Shown piece after piece: positions 24,736-31,074 of a DNA stretch of 42,507 bases. Numbering within the stretch: position 1 is the stretch's first letter; each line of letters opens with the position of its first letter. The position numbers and the translations under genes are program-made. The stretch comes from Micromonospora orduensis (GTDB taxonomy: Bacteria; Actinomycetota; Actinomycetes; Mycobacteriales; Micromonosporaceae), in assembly GCF_006228125.1 (NCBI RefSeq), contig NZ_VDFY01000183.1:1-42507 (forward strand), given 5' to 3'. Below the pieces are notes generated by a model. That model was not told the origin of the DNA, did no database searches, and worked only from the letters and a program-made list of their open reading frames with translations.

Positions 24736-24858
24736 CCCCGCCCGGCGCCCCGGCGTCTCCGCATGATCGCGCTCGATTCAGGATCGAGTAACGTCGTTCT
24801 TGGCTGAGGCCACTGTCTCCTGGTTCGAGCACGATCATGGCCGGGGCGCCGGGCGGGG
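24736..24858. repeat. Large composite palindrome (possible mobile or RNA-structured element)
   Basis: The outer arms CCCCGCCCGGCGCCCCGGC (24736-24754) and its exact complement (24840-24858) form a perfect 19-bp repeat. Inside, CATGATCGCGCTCGA (24762-24776) pairs with TCGAGCACGATCATG (24825-24839) at 14 of 15 positions, after a 7-nt bulge (24755-24761). The loop (24777-24824) is 48 nt. The right arm begins 2 nt after the stop codon of the SCO5389-family gene, so it may also act as a terminator or an RNA-stability element. No coding sequence is present in the 24623-24860 interval. Confidence 0.8.
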
Positions 24859-24860
24859 CC

Positions 24861-25253
24861 TCAGCAGTTGCGCAGTTCGGGGGACTGGTTGAGCAACTGG
24901 CCGCGGGTCGACACGAAGCGCCGGTAGCGCTCCCCGTCGACTGCCGACGGGCGGAACGCGGCGACCCGGTGGCAGTTCTGGAAGGCCAGGCGTACGCCGA
25001 AGTGCCGTTCCAGGCCGGCGCGGATGGCGTCGCTCGCGAGCGCCCGCAGCAGTTGTCCCCGGTCCTCGTCGGTGGGCGGCGGGATGACGTTGTCGGCGAC
25101 GTCGGCGTCACCGGATTCCAGGTCGGCCACCACCCGGCTGACGGTGGCCCAGGCGTACGGCAGGGAGTCGCGGACGCAGGCGATGAACGCCTCGTCGTCG
25201 ACGGGGCCGCGTTCGGCGGCGTCGAGCAGGGCGGGCGGGACGGTGAGTGACAT
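24861..25253 (-). CDS. SCO5389-family protein
   Basis: This 130-residue protein matches the actinobacterial SCO5389 family of unknown function. It opens with MSLTVPPALLDAAERGPVDD, then has FIACVRDSLPYAW, the conserved DNVIPPPTDEDRGQLLRALA and RAGLERHFGVRLAFQNCHRV. Conserved-looking C25 and the NCH motif, plus a C-terminal cysteine (LRNC), could bind a metal. This is an inference. The ATG at 25253 follows GGAGGAG. A Fur/Zur-like inverted repeat lies 20 nt upstream (25274-25294), which supports metal-responsive regulation. Confidence 0.85.
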   Translation of the reverse strand: MSLTVPPALLDAAERGPVDDEAFIACVRDSLPYAWATVSRVVADLESGDADVADNVIPPPTDEDRGQLLRALASDAIRAGLERHFGVRLAFQNCHRVAAFRPSAVDGERYRRFVSTRGQLLNQSPELRNC

Positions 25254-25273
25254 GGTTCTCCTCCGCTTCCAGC

Positions 25274-25294
25274 TAATGGTTACCGTTTTCATTA
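25274..25294. promoter_or_regulatory. Fur/Zur-like inverted repeat
   Basis: A 21-bp site with the 10-1-10 layout of Fur-family boxes. On the minus strand the outer arms are TAATG and CATTA, and 7 of 10 arm positions are complementary. It lies 20 nt upstream of the SCO5389 gene start, where a repressor would block transcription. The match to a Zur box is suggestive only; the exact metal is not shown. Confidence 0.45.
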
Positions 25295-25383
25295 ACGGTG
25301 TCGGAGTGAGCACACCACGTCATCGGGAAGACGTCAACGATGAACGGCGCGGCGGGTCCCAGGCCGCGCGGTGAACAGGCAGA

Positions 25384-25875
25384 TCAGGGGCGGCGGGGGT
25401 GGCCCTTGAGGTGTCGGCCCAGTTCTCGGGCGATCTCCCGGTTGGCGTCCCGCTCGGCGAGCGTCTGCCGCTTGTCGTAGGAGCGCTTGCCCTTGGCCAG
25501 GGCCAGCTCGACCTTGGCGTAGCCGTTCTCGAAGTACATCGACAGCGGCACCAGGGTCACACCGCCCTCCCGGACCTTGTCCAGGATCCGGTCGATCTCC
25601 GCGCGGTGCAGCAGCAGCTTGCGGTTGCGCCGGGGGGCGTGGTTCGTCCACGTGCCGTACGCGTACTCGGCGATGTGCAGGCCGTACAGCACGATCTCGC
25701 CGTCGCGTTCGTGCGCGAACGCGTCCACCAGCGAGGCCCGCCCCTCGCGCAGCGACTTCACCTCGGTGCCGACCAGCACGATGCCCGCCTCGTAGGTGCG
25801 CAGCACCGTGTACTCGTGCCGGGCCTTCTTGTTCGAGGCGATCAACCGGCGGTCGGGCTGCTTGGACGGGCTCAC
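25384..25875 (-). CDS. smpB: SsrA-binding protein SmpB
   Basis: This 163-residue protein binds tmRNA and delivers it to stalled ribosomes for trans-translation. It has the SmpB pattern: IASNKKARHEYTVLRTYEAG, then IVLVGTEVKSLREGRASL, YGLHIAEYAYGTW, LVPLSMYFENGYAKVELALA and the C-terminal KRSYDKRQTLAERDANREIA tail that folds in the mRNA channel. No tmRNA gene is visible next to it; in many actinobacteria ssrA is elsewhere. The gene stands alone between the SCO5389-family gene and the membrane hydrolase. Confidence 0.97.
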   Translation of the reverse strand: MSPSKQPDRRLIASNKKARHEYTVLRTYEAGIVLVGTEVKSLREGRASLVDAFAHERDGEIVLYGLHIAEYAYGTWTNHAPRRNRKLLLHRAEIDRILDKVREGGVTLVPLSMYFENGYAKVELALAKGKRSYDKRQTLAERDANREIARELGRHLKGHPRRP

Positions 25876-25907
25876 CCGGCGACGATATCCGCCCCGGCGT
25901 CAGCCGG

Positions 25908-27287
25908 TCACCGGGTGGTCGTCCGCAGCCGCCCCATCAACTCCCGTACCGCGTCGGGGAACGCCTCCTGCGACTCGCACGGCCAGTGCCCCATGATCGG
26001 CGGCGGCACGCTGTCGCTGGGTGGCGCCACCACGTCCTGCGGGTCGGTCAACCGGCGGTCGACCGTCGCCGCGGGCCCGGTCAGCTTCTCGACATCGCCG
26101 GGCCGGTGCGACGCGAAGATCCAGCCGCCGATCGGGTCGGTGTCACGCCACAGGTTGAGCCACCGCCAGCCGACCCGCTCACCGATCTCGCGCAACGCCG
26201 CGTCGTCGGCGTACGCGGGGAACAGCCGCGAGTACAGCCGGCCCAGGGGAGACCCGTAGGTCAGCAACGCGACCCGGTCGGTGATCCGGGGCGGCAGTTG
26301 CAGCACCGTCGCGGCGAGCAGCACCGAGCCGTGACTGTGCCCGGCGAGCAGCACGCGTTCGCCCTGCTCGACCAGGTAGGAGATCCGTTTGGTCAGCTCC
26401 GGCACGGCCCGCTCGGCGTAGCAGGGCGGCGCGAAGGGGTGCGCGCCCCGGGGCCAAAAGGTGCCCAGGTCCCACAGCACGCCCACGTACCGGCGGAACC
26501 CCGCCGTGCGGTACGCGAAGAGGCCGCTGATCACCAGCCAGAGGAGGATCCCGGCGATCACGTAACTGCCCGAGCCGATCAGGAAGTTGACCATGTTCTC
26601 GGGCACCCCGATGAAACGCTGGGCCGTGTCACCGGGGTAGAGCTGGAGCAGACCGAGCACGCTCGTGGCCAGACCGAGCGCGGCCAGCACGGCGCACACC
26701 ACCGAGAGCGGCTCCAGTCGTTCGGTGAACCGGGCGCGGGCCACTGCCTGTTCGACCCGGCGAAGCCGGTCCGCCGCCTGTCGCGGCGCGTGCGGGAAAT
26801 CGGCGGCCACGATCGCCCGGGCGGCCCGCCGTCGCCCCGGCGCGGTCAGCACGGTGACCACGACGCCCACCAGCAGGGCGGTCAGCACCGCGAGGAAGAA
26901 CCCGAAGATCGCCCACTTGTACGCCAGTGGAGGGCTGGTGGCCTGCCGGTCCGCGGTCGTCCCCTCGCGGTCGAGCAGGTCCGCGACCCGGTAGACCAGT
27001 TCGGCGGCGAAGGCCACGGCGAGACCGGCGGCGATGGTGACGAAGACCGGCGCTCCCAGCGCGCGTATCGCCGACTTGCGCTGCCCGGCGCCGCGCCGCC
27101 AGATCACCTCCGCGGCCAGGGCGGCGACCAGCACGGTCTGGCTCACGAACAGCCACGCCAGGATCGCGCCGTAGCCGGGCAGCGCGCCACCCCGCGGCCA
27201 CGGGGCCGGACTGACGACGACGTGCACGACCACCAGGATGGTGAGACCGCAGGCGACCGTGCGCAGCCCACGGGTCGCACCGTCCAC
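25908..27287 (-). CDS. Membrane-anchored alpha/beta-hydrolase-like protein
   Basis: The N-terminal 260 residues carry about six membrane helices (for example 10-28, 38-60, 79-100, 124-148, 195-216, 232-256). The C-terminal 190 residues form an alpha/beta-hydrolase-like domain with the nucleophile elbow VLLAGHSHGS (S318). A candidate acid is D384 in RDTDPIGG and a candidate histidine is H434 in MGHWPCE. The fusion suggests a lipid- or cell-surface-directed hydrolase facing the cytoplasm. Family is uncertain. The GTG at 27287 follows a GGGAG stretch about 10 nt upstream, inside the kinase relic. Confidence 0.75.
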   Translation of the reverse strand: MDGATRGLRTVACGLTILVVVHVVVSPAPWPRGGALPGYGAILAWLFVSQTVLVAALAAEVIWRRGAGQRKSAIRALGAPVFVTIAAGLAVAFAAELVYRVADLLDREGTTADRQATSPPLAYKWAIFGFFLAVLTALLVGVVVTVLTAPGRRRAARAIVAADFPHAPRQAADRLRRVEQAVARARFTERLEPLSVVCAVLAALGLATSVLGLLQLYPGDTAQRFIGVPENMVNFLIGSGSYVIAGILLWLVISGLFAYRTAGFRRYVGVLWDLGTFWPRGAHPFAPPCYAERAVPELTKRISYLVEQGERVLLAGHSHGSVLLAATVLQLPPRITDRVALLTYGSPLGRLYSRLFPAYADDAALREIGERVGWRWLNLWRDTDPIGGWIFASHRPGDVEKLTGPAATVDRRLTDPQDVVAPPSDSVPPPIMGHWPCESQEAFPDAVRELMGRLRTTTR

Positions 27288-27310
27288 CCCGGGCGCCGCT
27301 CCCGGTCGGT

Positions 27311-27442
27311 CCGGAGGTGCGTCCGCGCATCTTCGAGCCGTTCTTCACCACCAAGCCGGTCGGGGCGGGCACCGGGCTTGGGCTGGACATCTCGTACCGG
27401 ATCGTGGTGCACAAGCACCACGGCGACGCGCCGATTACCTAA
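27311..27442 (+). pseudogene. Histidine-kinase ATPase-domain relic
   Basis: One frame encodes PEVRPRIFEPFFTTKPVGAG followed by TGLGLDISYRIVVHKHHGD and a stop (43 codons). These match the G1/F box (FEPFFTTK) and the G2 box (GTGLGL) of the GHKL ATPase domain of sensor histidine kinases. The upstream half of the domain, the dimerisation helices and the last strands are missing. No start or ribosome-binding site fits. It is the remnant of a kinase gene deleted on both sides. Confidence 0.8.
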
Positions 27443-27508
27443 AGACAGCGATTGGTTGCTGGCAGTAGTCTCGGGCGCGTTCGTGATCCCCGCCCCGAGG
27501 GAGGGTCC

Positions 27509-29458
27509 ATGGAGTCGATGGCCCGCCAGCGCACCTCCGTCGAGGACGACGGCAACCCGGACGATCCACCGGCCACGATGCTGCCGGAGCTGGAGGATCG
27601 CGAGTGGCTGCACCACGCGCAGGAGTTCGCGCACACCAGCTTCTGGGCGGTGGCCCGCCGGCTGCCCCGGCTGGTCCGGGAGGCGGTCGGGCTGGCCTGG
27701 GCCACCAACCGTCGGGACACGGTCACCTCGATCGGCCTGAACATCGCGGCCGGGGTGATGACCACGTTCGGCCTGCTCGCCACGACCAGCGTGCTGCGGG
27801 AGTTGTTCGCCGCCGGTCCCACCCCGGACCGCGTCCGCTCGGCCCTGCCGGCGCTGATCGTGGCCGCGTCGGCGGTGTCGGCGCGGGGCGGCCTCACCAT
27901 CGCGGCGGGCTGGGCGCAGGCCCGGCTGACCCCGCAGATCAACTACCAGGTGGAGCTGCGGCTGTTCGAGGCCACCACGGCGGTGGACCTCGCCGCGTTC
28001 GACGACGCCGGTTTCGCCGAGGAGATGGACCGCGCCCGCGACCGGGGGATGGCCGAGGCCGCGTGGATCGTCGACCACACCGTCAACCTGGTCACCGGGG
28101 TGGTCGGGATGCTCGCCACCGCCGTCGCGGTGACCGTCATCCAGCCGCTGCTGCTGCCCTGCCTGCTGCTCGCGGCGGTGCCCCAGGCCGCCACGGCGGT
28201 ACGGATGGCCCGGCGGGAGTACCTGGCGATGCTGGCCCGGATCACCCGGCGCCGTCGGATGTGGATGCTGGCCCACCTGATGGCCAACCGGCGTACCGCA
28301 GCCGAGGTGCGCGCGTACCAGATGCGTGACTTCCTGCTCGCCGAGTACCGCGGGGTGATGGCCGTCGAGACCCGGGCCGAGCTGCGGCTGGTCCGTTCGC
28401 AGACCGGCACCCGGGTCGTCGGCGCGACCATGGCGGGGCTGGCCACCTTCGGGGTGTACGCCGTCCTCGGCGGGCTGCTGCTGGGCGGGATGGTCGCCCT
28501 GGCCGCCGCCGCGACTGCCCTGCTCGCCCTGCAGTCCGCGCGGAACAGCATGGGCGTCGCGGTCGTCGCCACCAACTCGCTGTACGAGGACGCCCTCTAC
28601 TACCAGGACTACCGGGACTTCCTGGCCCGCGCCCACGCCCGGGTGCCCGTCGGCGGCGACCGCTCGGCGGACGGCGTCGACGTGATCGAGTTGGACGAGG
28701 TGAGCCTGCGCTACCCGGACACCGACACCCCGGCGGTGGACCGGGTCAGCCTCACCATCCGGCGGGGCGAGGTGGTGGCGCTCGTCGGCGAGAACGGCTC
28801 GGGCAAGACCACCCTGGCCAAACTGATCGCGGGGTTGTACCAGCCGACCGGCGGGGTGATCCGGTGGGACGGCGTGGACGCCGCCGAACTGGACCCGCGC
28901 GCTCTCGGCGCCCAGGTGGCCGTGATGACCCAGGAGTGGTGGAAGTTCCCGTTCACCGCCGGGCAGAACATCCGCGTCGGCCGGCACGACCGTCCGCCGG
29001 ACCGACCCGGCCCGAGCGTGCAGGAGGCGGCCGGGGCGGCCGCCGCCCACGACATGATCGTCGGCCTGCCGCACGGCTACGACACGCTGCTCGACCGGGA
29101 GTTCAAGGACGGCCACGAGCTGTCCGGTGGCCAGTGGCAACGGTTGGTCGCCGCGCGTGGCCTCTACCGTGACGCCGCCCTGCTGATCTGCGACGAGCCG
29201 TCGGCCGCCCTGGACGCCCGCGCGGAACACGCGTTGTTCCAGCACCTGCGCCGCCACCCCGACCGGGCGGTCGTGCTGATCACCCACCGGCTGGCCAACG
29301 TCCGGCACGCCGATCGGATCTTCGTGCTGGACCAGGGCCGGCTCATCCAGCACGGCAGCCACGACGAGCTGATGGCCGCCGGAGGCCTCTACCGGGAGCT
29401 GTTCGACCTCCAGGCCAGCGGCTACCGGGCCGGGACCGACGAGGCCCTGCCCCGCTGA
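27509..29458 (+). CDS. ABC transporter, fused permease and ATPase
   Basis: The first 350 residues of this 649-residue protein hold about six membrane helices of an exporter-type domain. The ATPase domain follows from about 393: Walker A GENGSGKT (427-434), Q-loop near MTQEWW, signature LSGGQ (538-542), Walker B ALLICDEPSAALD, and switch H593 in LITHRL. It probably functions as a homodimer that exports a lipid, peptide or drug; the substrate is not shown. The ATG at 27509 follows GAGGGAGG. An upstream start at 27452 is open but lacks such a site. It is not paired with a second ABC gene. Confidence 0.9.
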   Translation: MESMARQRTSVEDDGNPDDPPATMLPELEDREWLHHAQEFAHTSFWAVARRLPRLVREAVGLAWATNRRDTVTSIGLNIAAGVMTTFGLLATTSVLRELFAAGPTPDRVRSALPALIVAASAVSARGGLTIAAGWAQARLTPQINYQVELRLFEATTAVDLAAFDDAGFAEEMDRARDRGMAEAAWIVDHTVNLVTGVVGMLATAVAVTVIQPLLLPCLLLAAVPQAATAVRMARREYLAMLARITRRRRMWMLAHLMANRRTAAEVRAYQMRDFLLAEYRGVMAVETRAELRLVRSQTGTRVVGATMAGLATFGVYAVLGGLLLGGMVALAAAATALLALQSARNSMGVAVVATNSLYEDALYYQDYRDFLARAHARVPVGGDRSADGVDVIELDEVSLRYPDTDTPAVDRVSLTIRRGEVVALVGENGSGKTTLAKLIAGLYQPTGGVIRWDGVDAAELDPRALGAQVAVMTQEWWKFPFTAGQNIRVGRHDRPPDRPGPSVQEAAGAAAAHDMIVGLPHGYDTLLDREFKDGHELSGGQWQRLVAARGLYRDAALLICDEPSAALDARAEHALFQHLRRHPDRAVVLITHRLANVRHADRIFVLDQGRLIQHGSHDELMAAGGLYRELFDLQASGYRAGTDEALPR

Positions 29459-29483
29459 CCCGTGGCCAAGCCCGGGGCGGGGA

Positions 29484-29999
29484 TCAGGCCGGTCGGTTGG
29501 GGCGCAGGAAGTCGGCCAGGACCCGGGTGTGGGTGGAGAACGCCAGCTCGACCGGGTCGGTGAGCACCAGCCACTCGGTCGCCTCGTCGGTGGGCGCCGA
29601 GGGCGGCAGGTCCTCCGCCGCCTGCTCGGGCAGCACCCCGAAGACCATCATGGTGCCGCCCGCCGGGGCGCCGTGCACCGCGAACAGGCGGGCGTCCCCG
29701 GCCGCGGCGACCAGCCCGGTCTCCTCGCGCAGCTCCCGCACGAGCGCGTCGGACCACTCCTCGCCGTACTCGATGAATCCGCCGGGCAGCGCGAGCTGCC
29801 CACGGGCGGGTTCGATGTCCCGGCGGACCACCACCACGCCCAGGCCGGTGGCGGTGCGTACCGGCAGCACCGCCACCGCGACGGGCAGGGGATTGCGCCA
29901 GACGGTCCCGCCACAGACGGCGCAGACCCGCGGCCACCCGGCCGCCGCCGGGTAGGCCGTGCCGCAGTAGGAGCAGTGCGAGTACGGCGTACCGGTCAT
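29484..29999 (-). CDS. Zinc-ribbon NUDIX hydrolase
   Basis: This 171-residue enzyme has an N-terminal zinc ribbon (CSYC at about 9-12 and CAVC at 26-29) followed by a Nudix box in GGFIEYGEEWSDALVRELRE, continuing EETG. The architecture resembles NudC-like or ADP-ribose pyrophosphatase-like enzymes with an N-terminal ribbon. The Nudix box hydrolyses a nucleoside diphosphate linkage with Mg2+; the substrate here is not determined. It faces the ABC exporter gene (convergent) and is followed by no clear terminator. Confidence 0.88.
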   Translation of the reverse strand: MTGTPYSHCSYCGTAYPAAAGWPRVCAVCGGTVWRNPLPVAVAVLPVRTATGLGVVVVRRDIEPARGQLALPGGFIEYGEEWSDALVRELREETGLVAAAGDARLFAVHGAPAGGTMMVFGVLPEQAAEDLPPSAPTDEATEWLVLTDPVELAFSTHTRVLADFLRPNRPA

Positions 30000-30032
30000 G
30001 CCCCAGCACGTTACCCGGCCGTCGGCGGCGCC

Positions 30033-30674
30033 TCAGGTGGCCGGCGCGCCGGTGTAGAAGGCGGTCGTGCGCTCGGCGGCGGCCCGCGCCTCGTCGGGGT
30101 CGGTGCCGGCGGCGATGCTCGCCTCGCCCCACAGCCGGCTGCTCAGCTCCATGGCCCGCCGGCCCTCGTCGGAGGCGACCCACTCGGCGCTGTCCTCCGG
30201 TCGGACGCCGCTGCCGTCGCCGGACAGGTGGGTGGCCAGGCCGAGCAGCCCCAGGTCCCAGCCGACGCCGACGGCGCCGGGCCCGAACTGGGCCCACCGG
30301 TCCTGGTCGACGTGGGCGATGTGGTCCAACTCGAAGCGGGTCCGCTCGTCGTCGACAGGGGTGAGCCGCACCTCGATCCAGCTCACCTCGCCGCCGAACT
30401 CCCAGGTCGCGGTGAAGCGGTGCGGCGGATCGCAGCTCTGCACGGTGCCCCCGGCGTTGCCCTCCAGCTGGTACGTGCCGTGCAGCCGCAGGTCACCGCT
30501 GATCGGCAGGAACCAGCGCGGGATGCGCTCGGCGTTGGTGCAGGCGTCCCACAGGTCGTCGAGCGTCGCCTGGTAGGTCTGGCTGATCGTGCTCACCCGG
30601 GCCTCGCCGGCCTCCAGGGTGCGGCTGCCGACCTTCCGCTGGACGGCGTTGATCTGCTCGGTCGCGTCGAACAT
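30033..30674 (-). CDS. SRPBCC (AHSA1-like) protein
   Basis: This 213-residue protein of the SRPBCC/AHSA1 fold binds a hydrophobic ligand in a helix-grip cavity in related members. The core runs from ISQTYQATLDDLWDACTNAE and RIPRWFLPISGDLRLHGTYQ to the TATWEFGG segment and the C-terminal helix with GWDLGLLGLATHLSG. It starts at 30674, sharing one base with the stop of the upstream ArsR gene (TGATG), so the regulator and this protein are co-translated. This arrangement is common in actinobacteria, where ArsR-like HTH plus AHSA1 pairs respond to an unknown signal. Confidence 0.87.
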   Translation of the reverse strand: MFDATEQINAVQRKVGSRTLEAGEARVSTISQTYQATLDDLWDACTNAERIPRWFLPISGDLRLHGTYQLEGNAGGTVQSCDPPHRFTATWEFGGEVSWIEVRLTPVDDERTRFELDHIAHVDQDRWAQFGPGAVGVGWDLGLLGLATHLSGDGSGVRPEDSAEWVASDEGRRAMELSSRLWGEASIAAGTDPDEARAAAERTTAFYTGAPAT

Positions 30675-31039
30675 CAGGTGTTCCTCTCGTCGGATGGATC
30701 GGCCGATCCGCGCAGCCGACGCTCGCGTCGGCCCCGGGCCAGCTCGGTGGCGAGTGCTGCCAGGGGTGGGGTCCAGAACCGGCGGAAGTGCTCCAGCCAG
30801 CCGTCGACCTCGCGCAGCGGGCGCGGGTCGACCGCGTACAGCCGCCGGGTGCCTTCCGGCCGTACGGTGGCGAATCCGTTGTCCCGCAGAACCTTCAGGT
30901 GCTGGGACACGGCGGGCTGGGAGATGCCGAACTCGTCGCGGATGACCGCGCTGACCGCGCCGGCGGTCTGCTCGCCGCTGGCGAGCAGTTCCAGGATGCG
31001 GCGCCGGACGGGATCGCCCAGCACGTCGAAGGCGTGCAC
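30674..31039 (-). CDS. ArsR-family HTH regulator
   Basis: This 121-residue winged-HTH repressor begins with VLGDPVRRRILELLASGEQT and contains the recognition region ISQPAVSQHLKVLRDNGFAT followed by the wing (VRPEGTRRLYAVD). It lacks the cysteine metal-binding motif of arsenic or cadmium sensors, so the ligand is not a metal by that route. The GTG at 31039 is close to the nearby promoter-like sequence, so the message may be leaderless. It precedes and overlaps the SRPBCC gene. A palindrome at 31061-31074 upstream is a candidate operator. Confidence 0.88.
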   Translation of the reverse strand: MHAFDVLGDPVRRRILELLASGEQTAGAVSAVIRDEFGISQPAVSQHLKVLRDNGFATVRPEGTRRLYAVDPRPLREVDGWLEHFRRFWTPPLAALATELARGRRERRLRGSADPSDERNT

Positions 31040-31060
31040 GACGACAGTTGTATCACCGCC

Positions 31061-31074
31061 GGCTTATTTAAGCC
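31061..31074. promoter_or_regulatory. Palindrome between the ArsR gene and the Mo-enzyme gene
   Basis: GGCTTATTTAAGCC has 6-bp complementary arms around 2 nt. It lies 22 nt upstream of the ArsR start and spans the stop codon (31068-31070) of the large molybdenum-enzyme subunit. It may serve as the ArsR operator, and the overlap means it may also affect the end of the upstream transcript. Confidence 0.5.

Noticed and set aside
24820..24836. tRNA T-arm-like GGTTCGAGC
   Set aside because: No acceptor stem, anticodon arm or D-arm fits around it; the sequence is explained by the inner arm of the palindrome.
25254..25383. tmRNA gene next to smpB
   Set aside because: No tRNA-Ala-like ends or tag-coding frame can be found in this short interval.
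27143..29362. 739-codon minus-strand frame
   Set aside because: It is antisense to the ABC exporter, whose Walker and signature motifs are intact on the plus strand.
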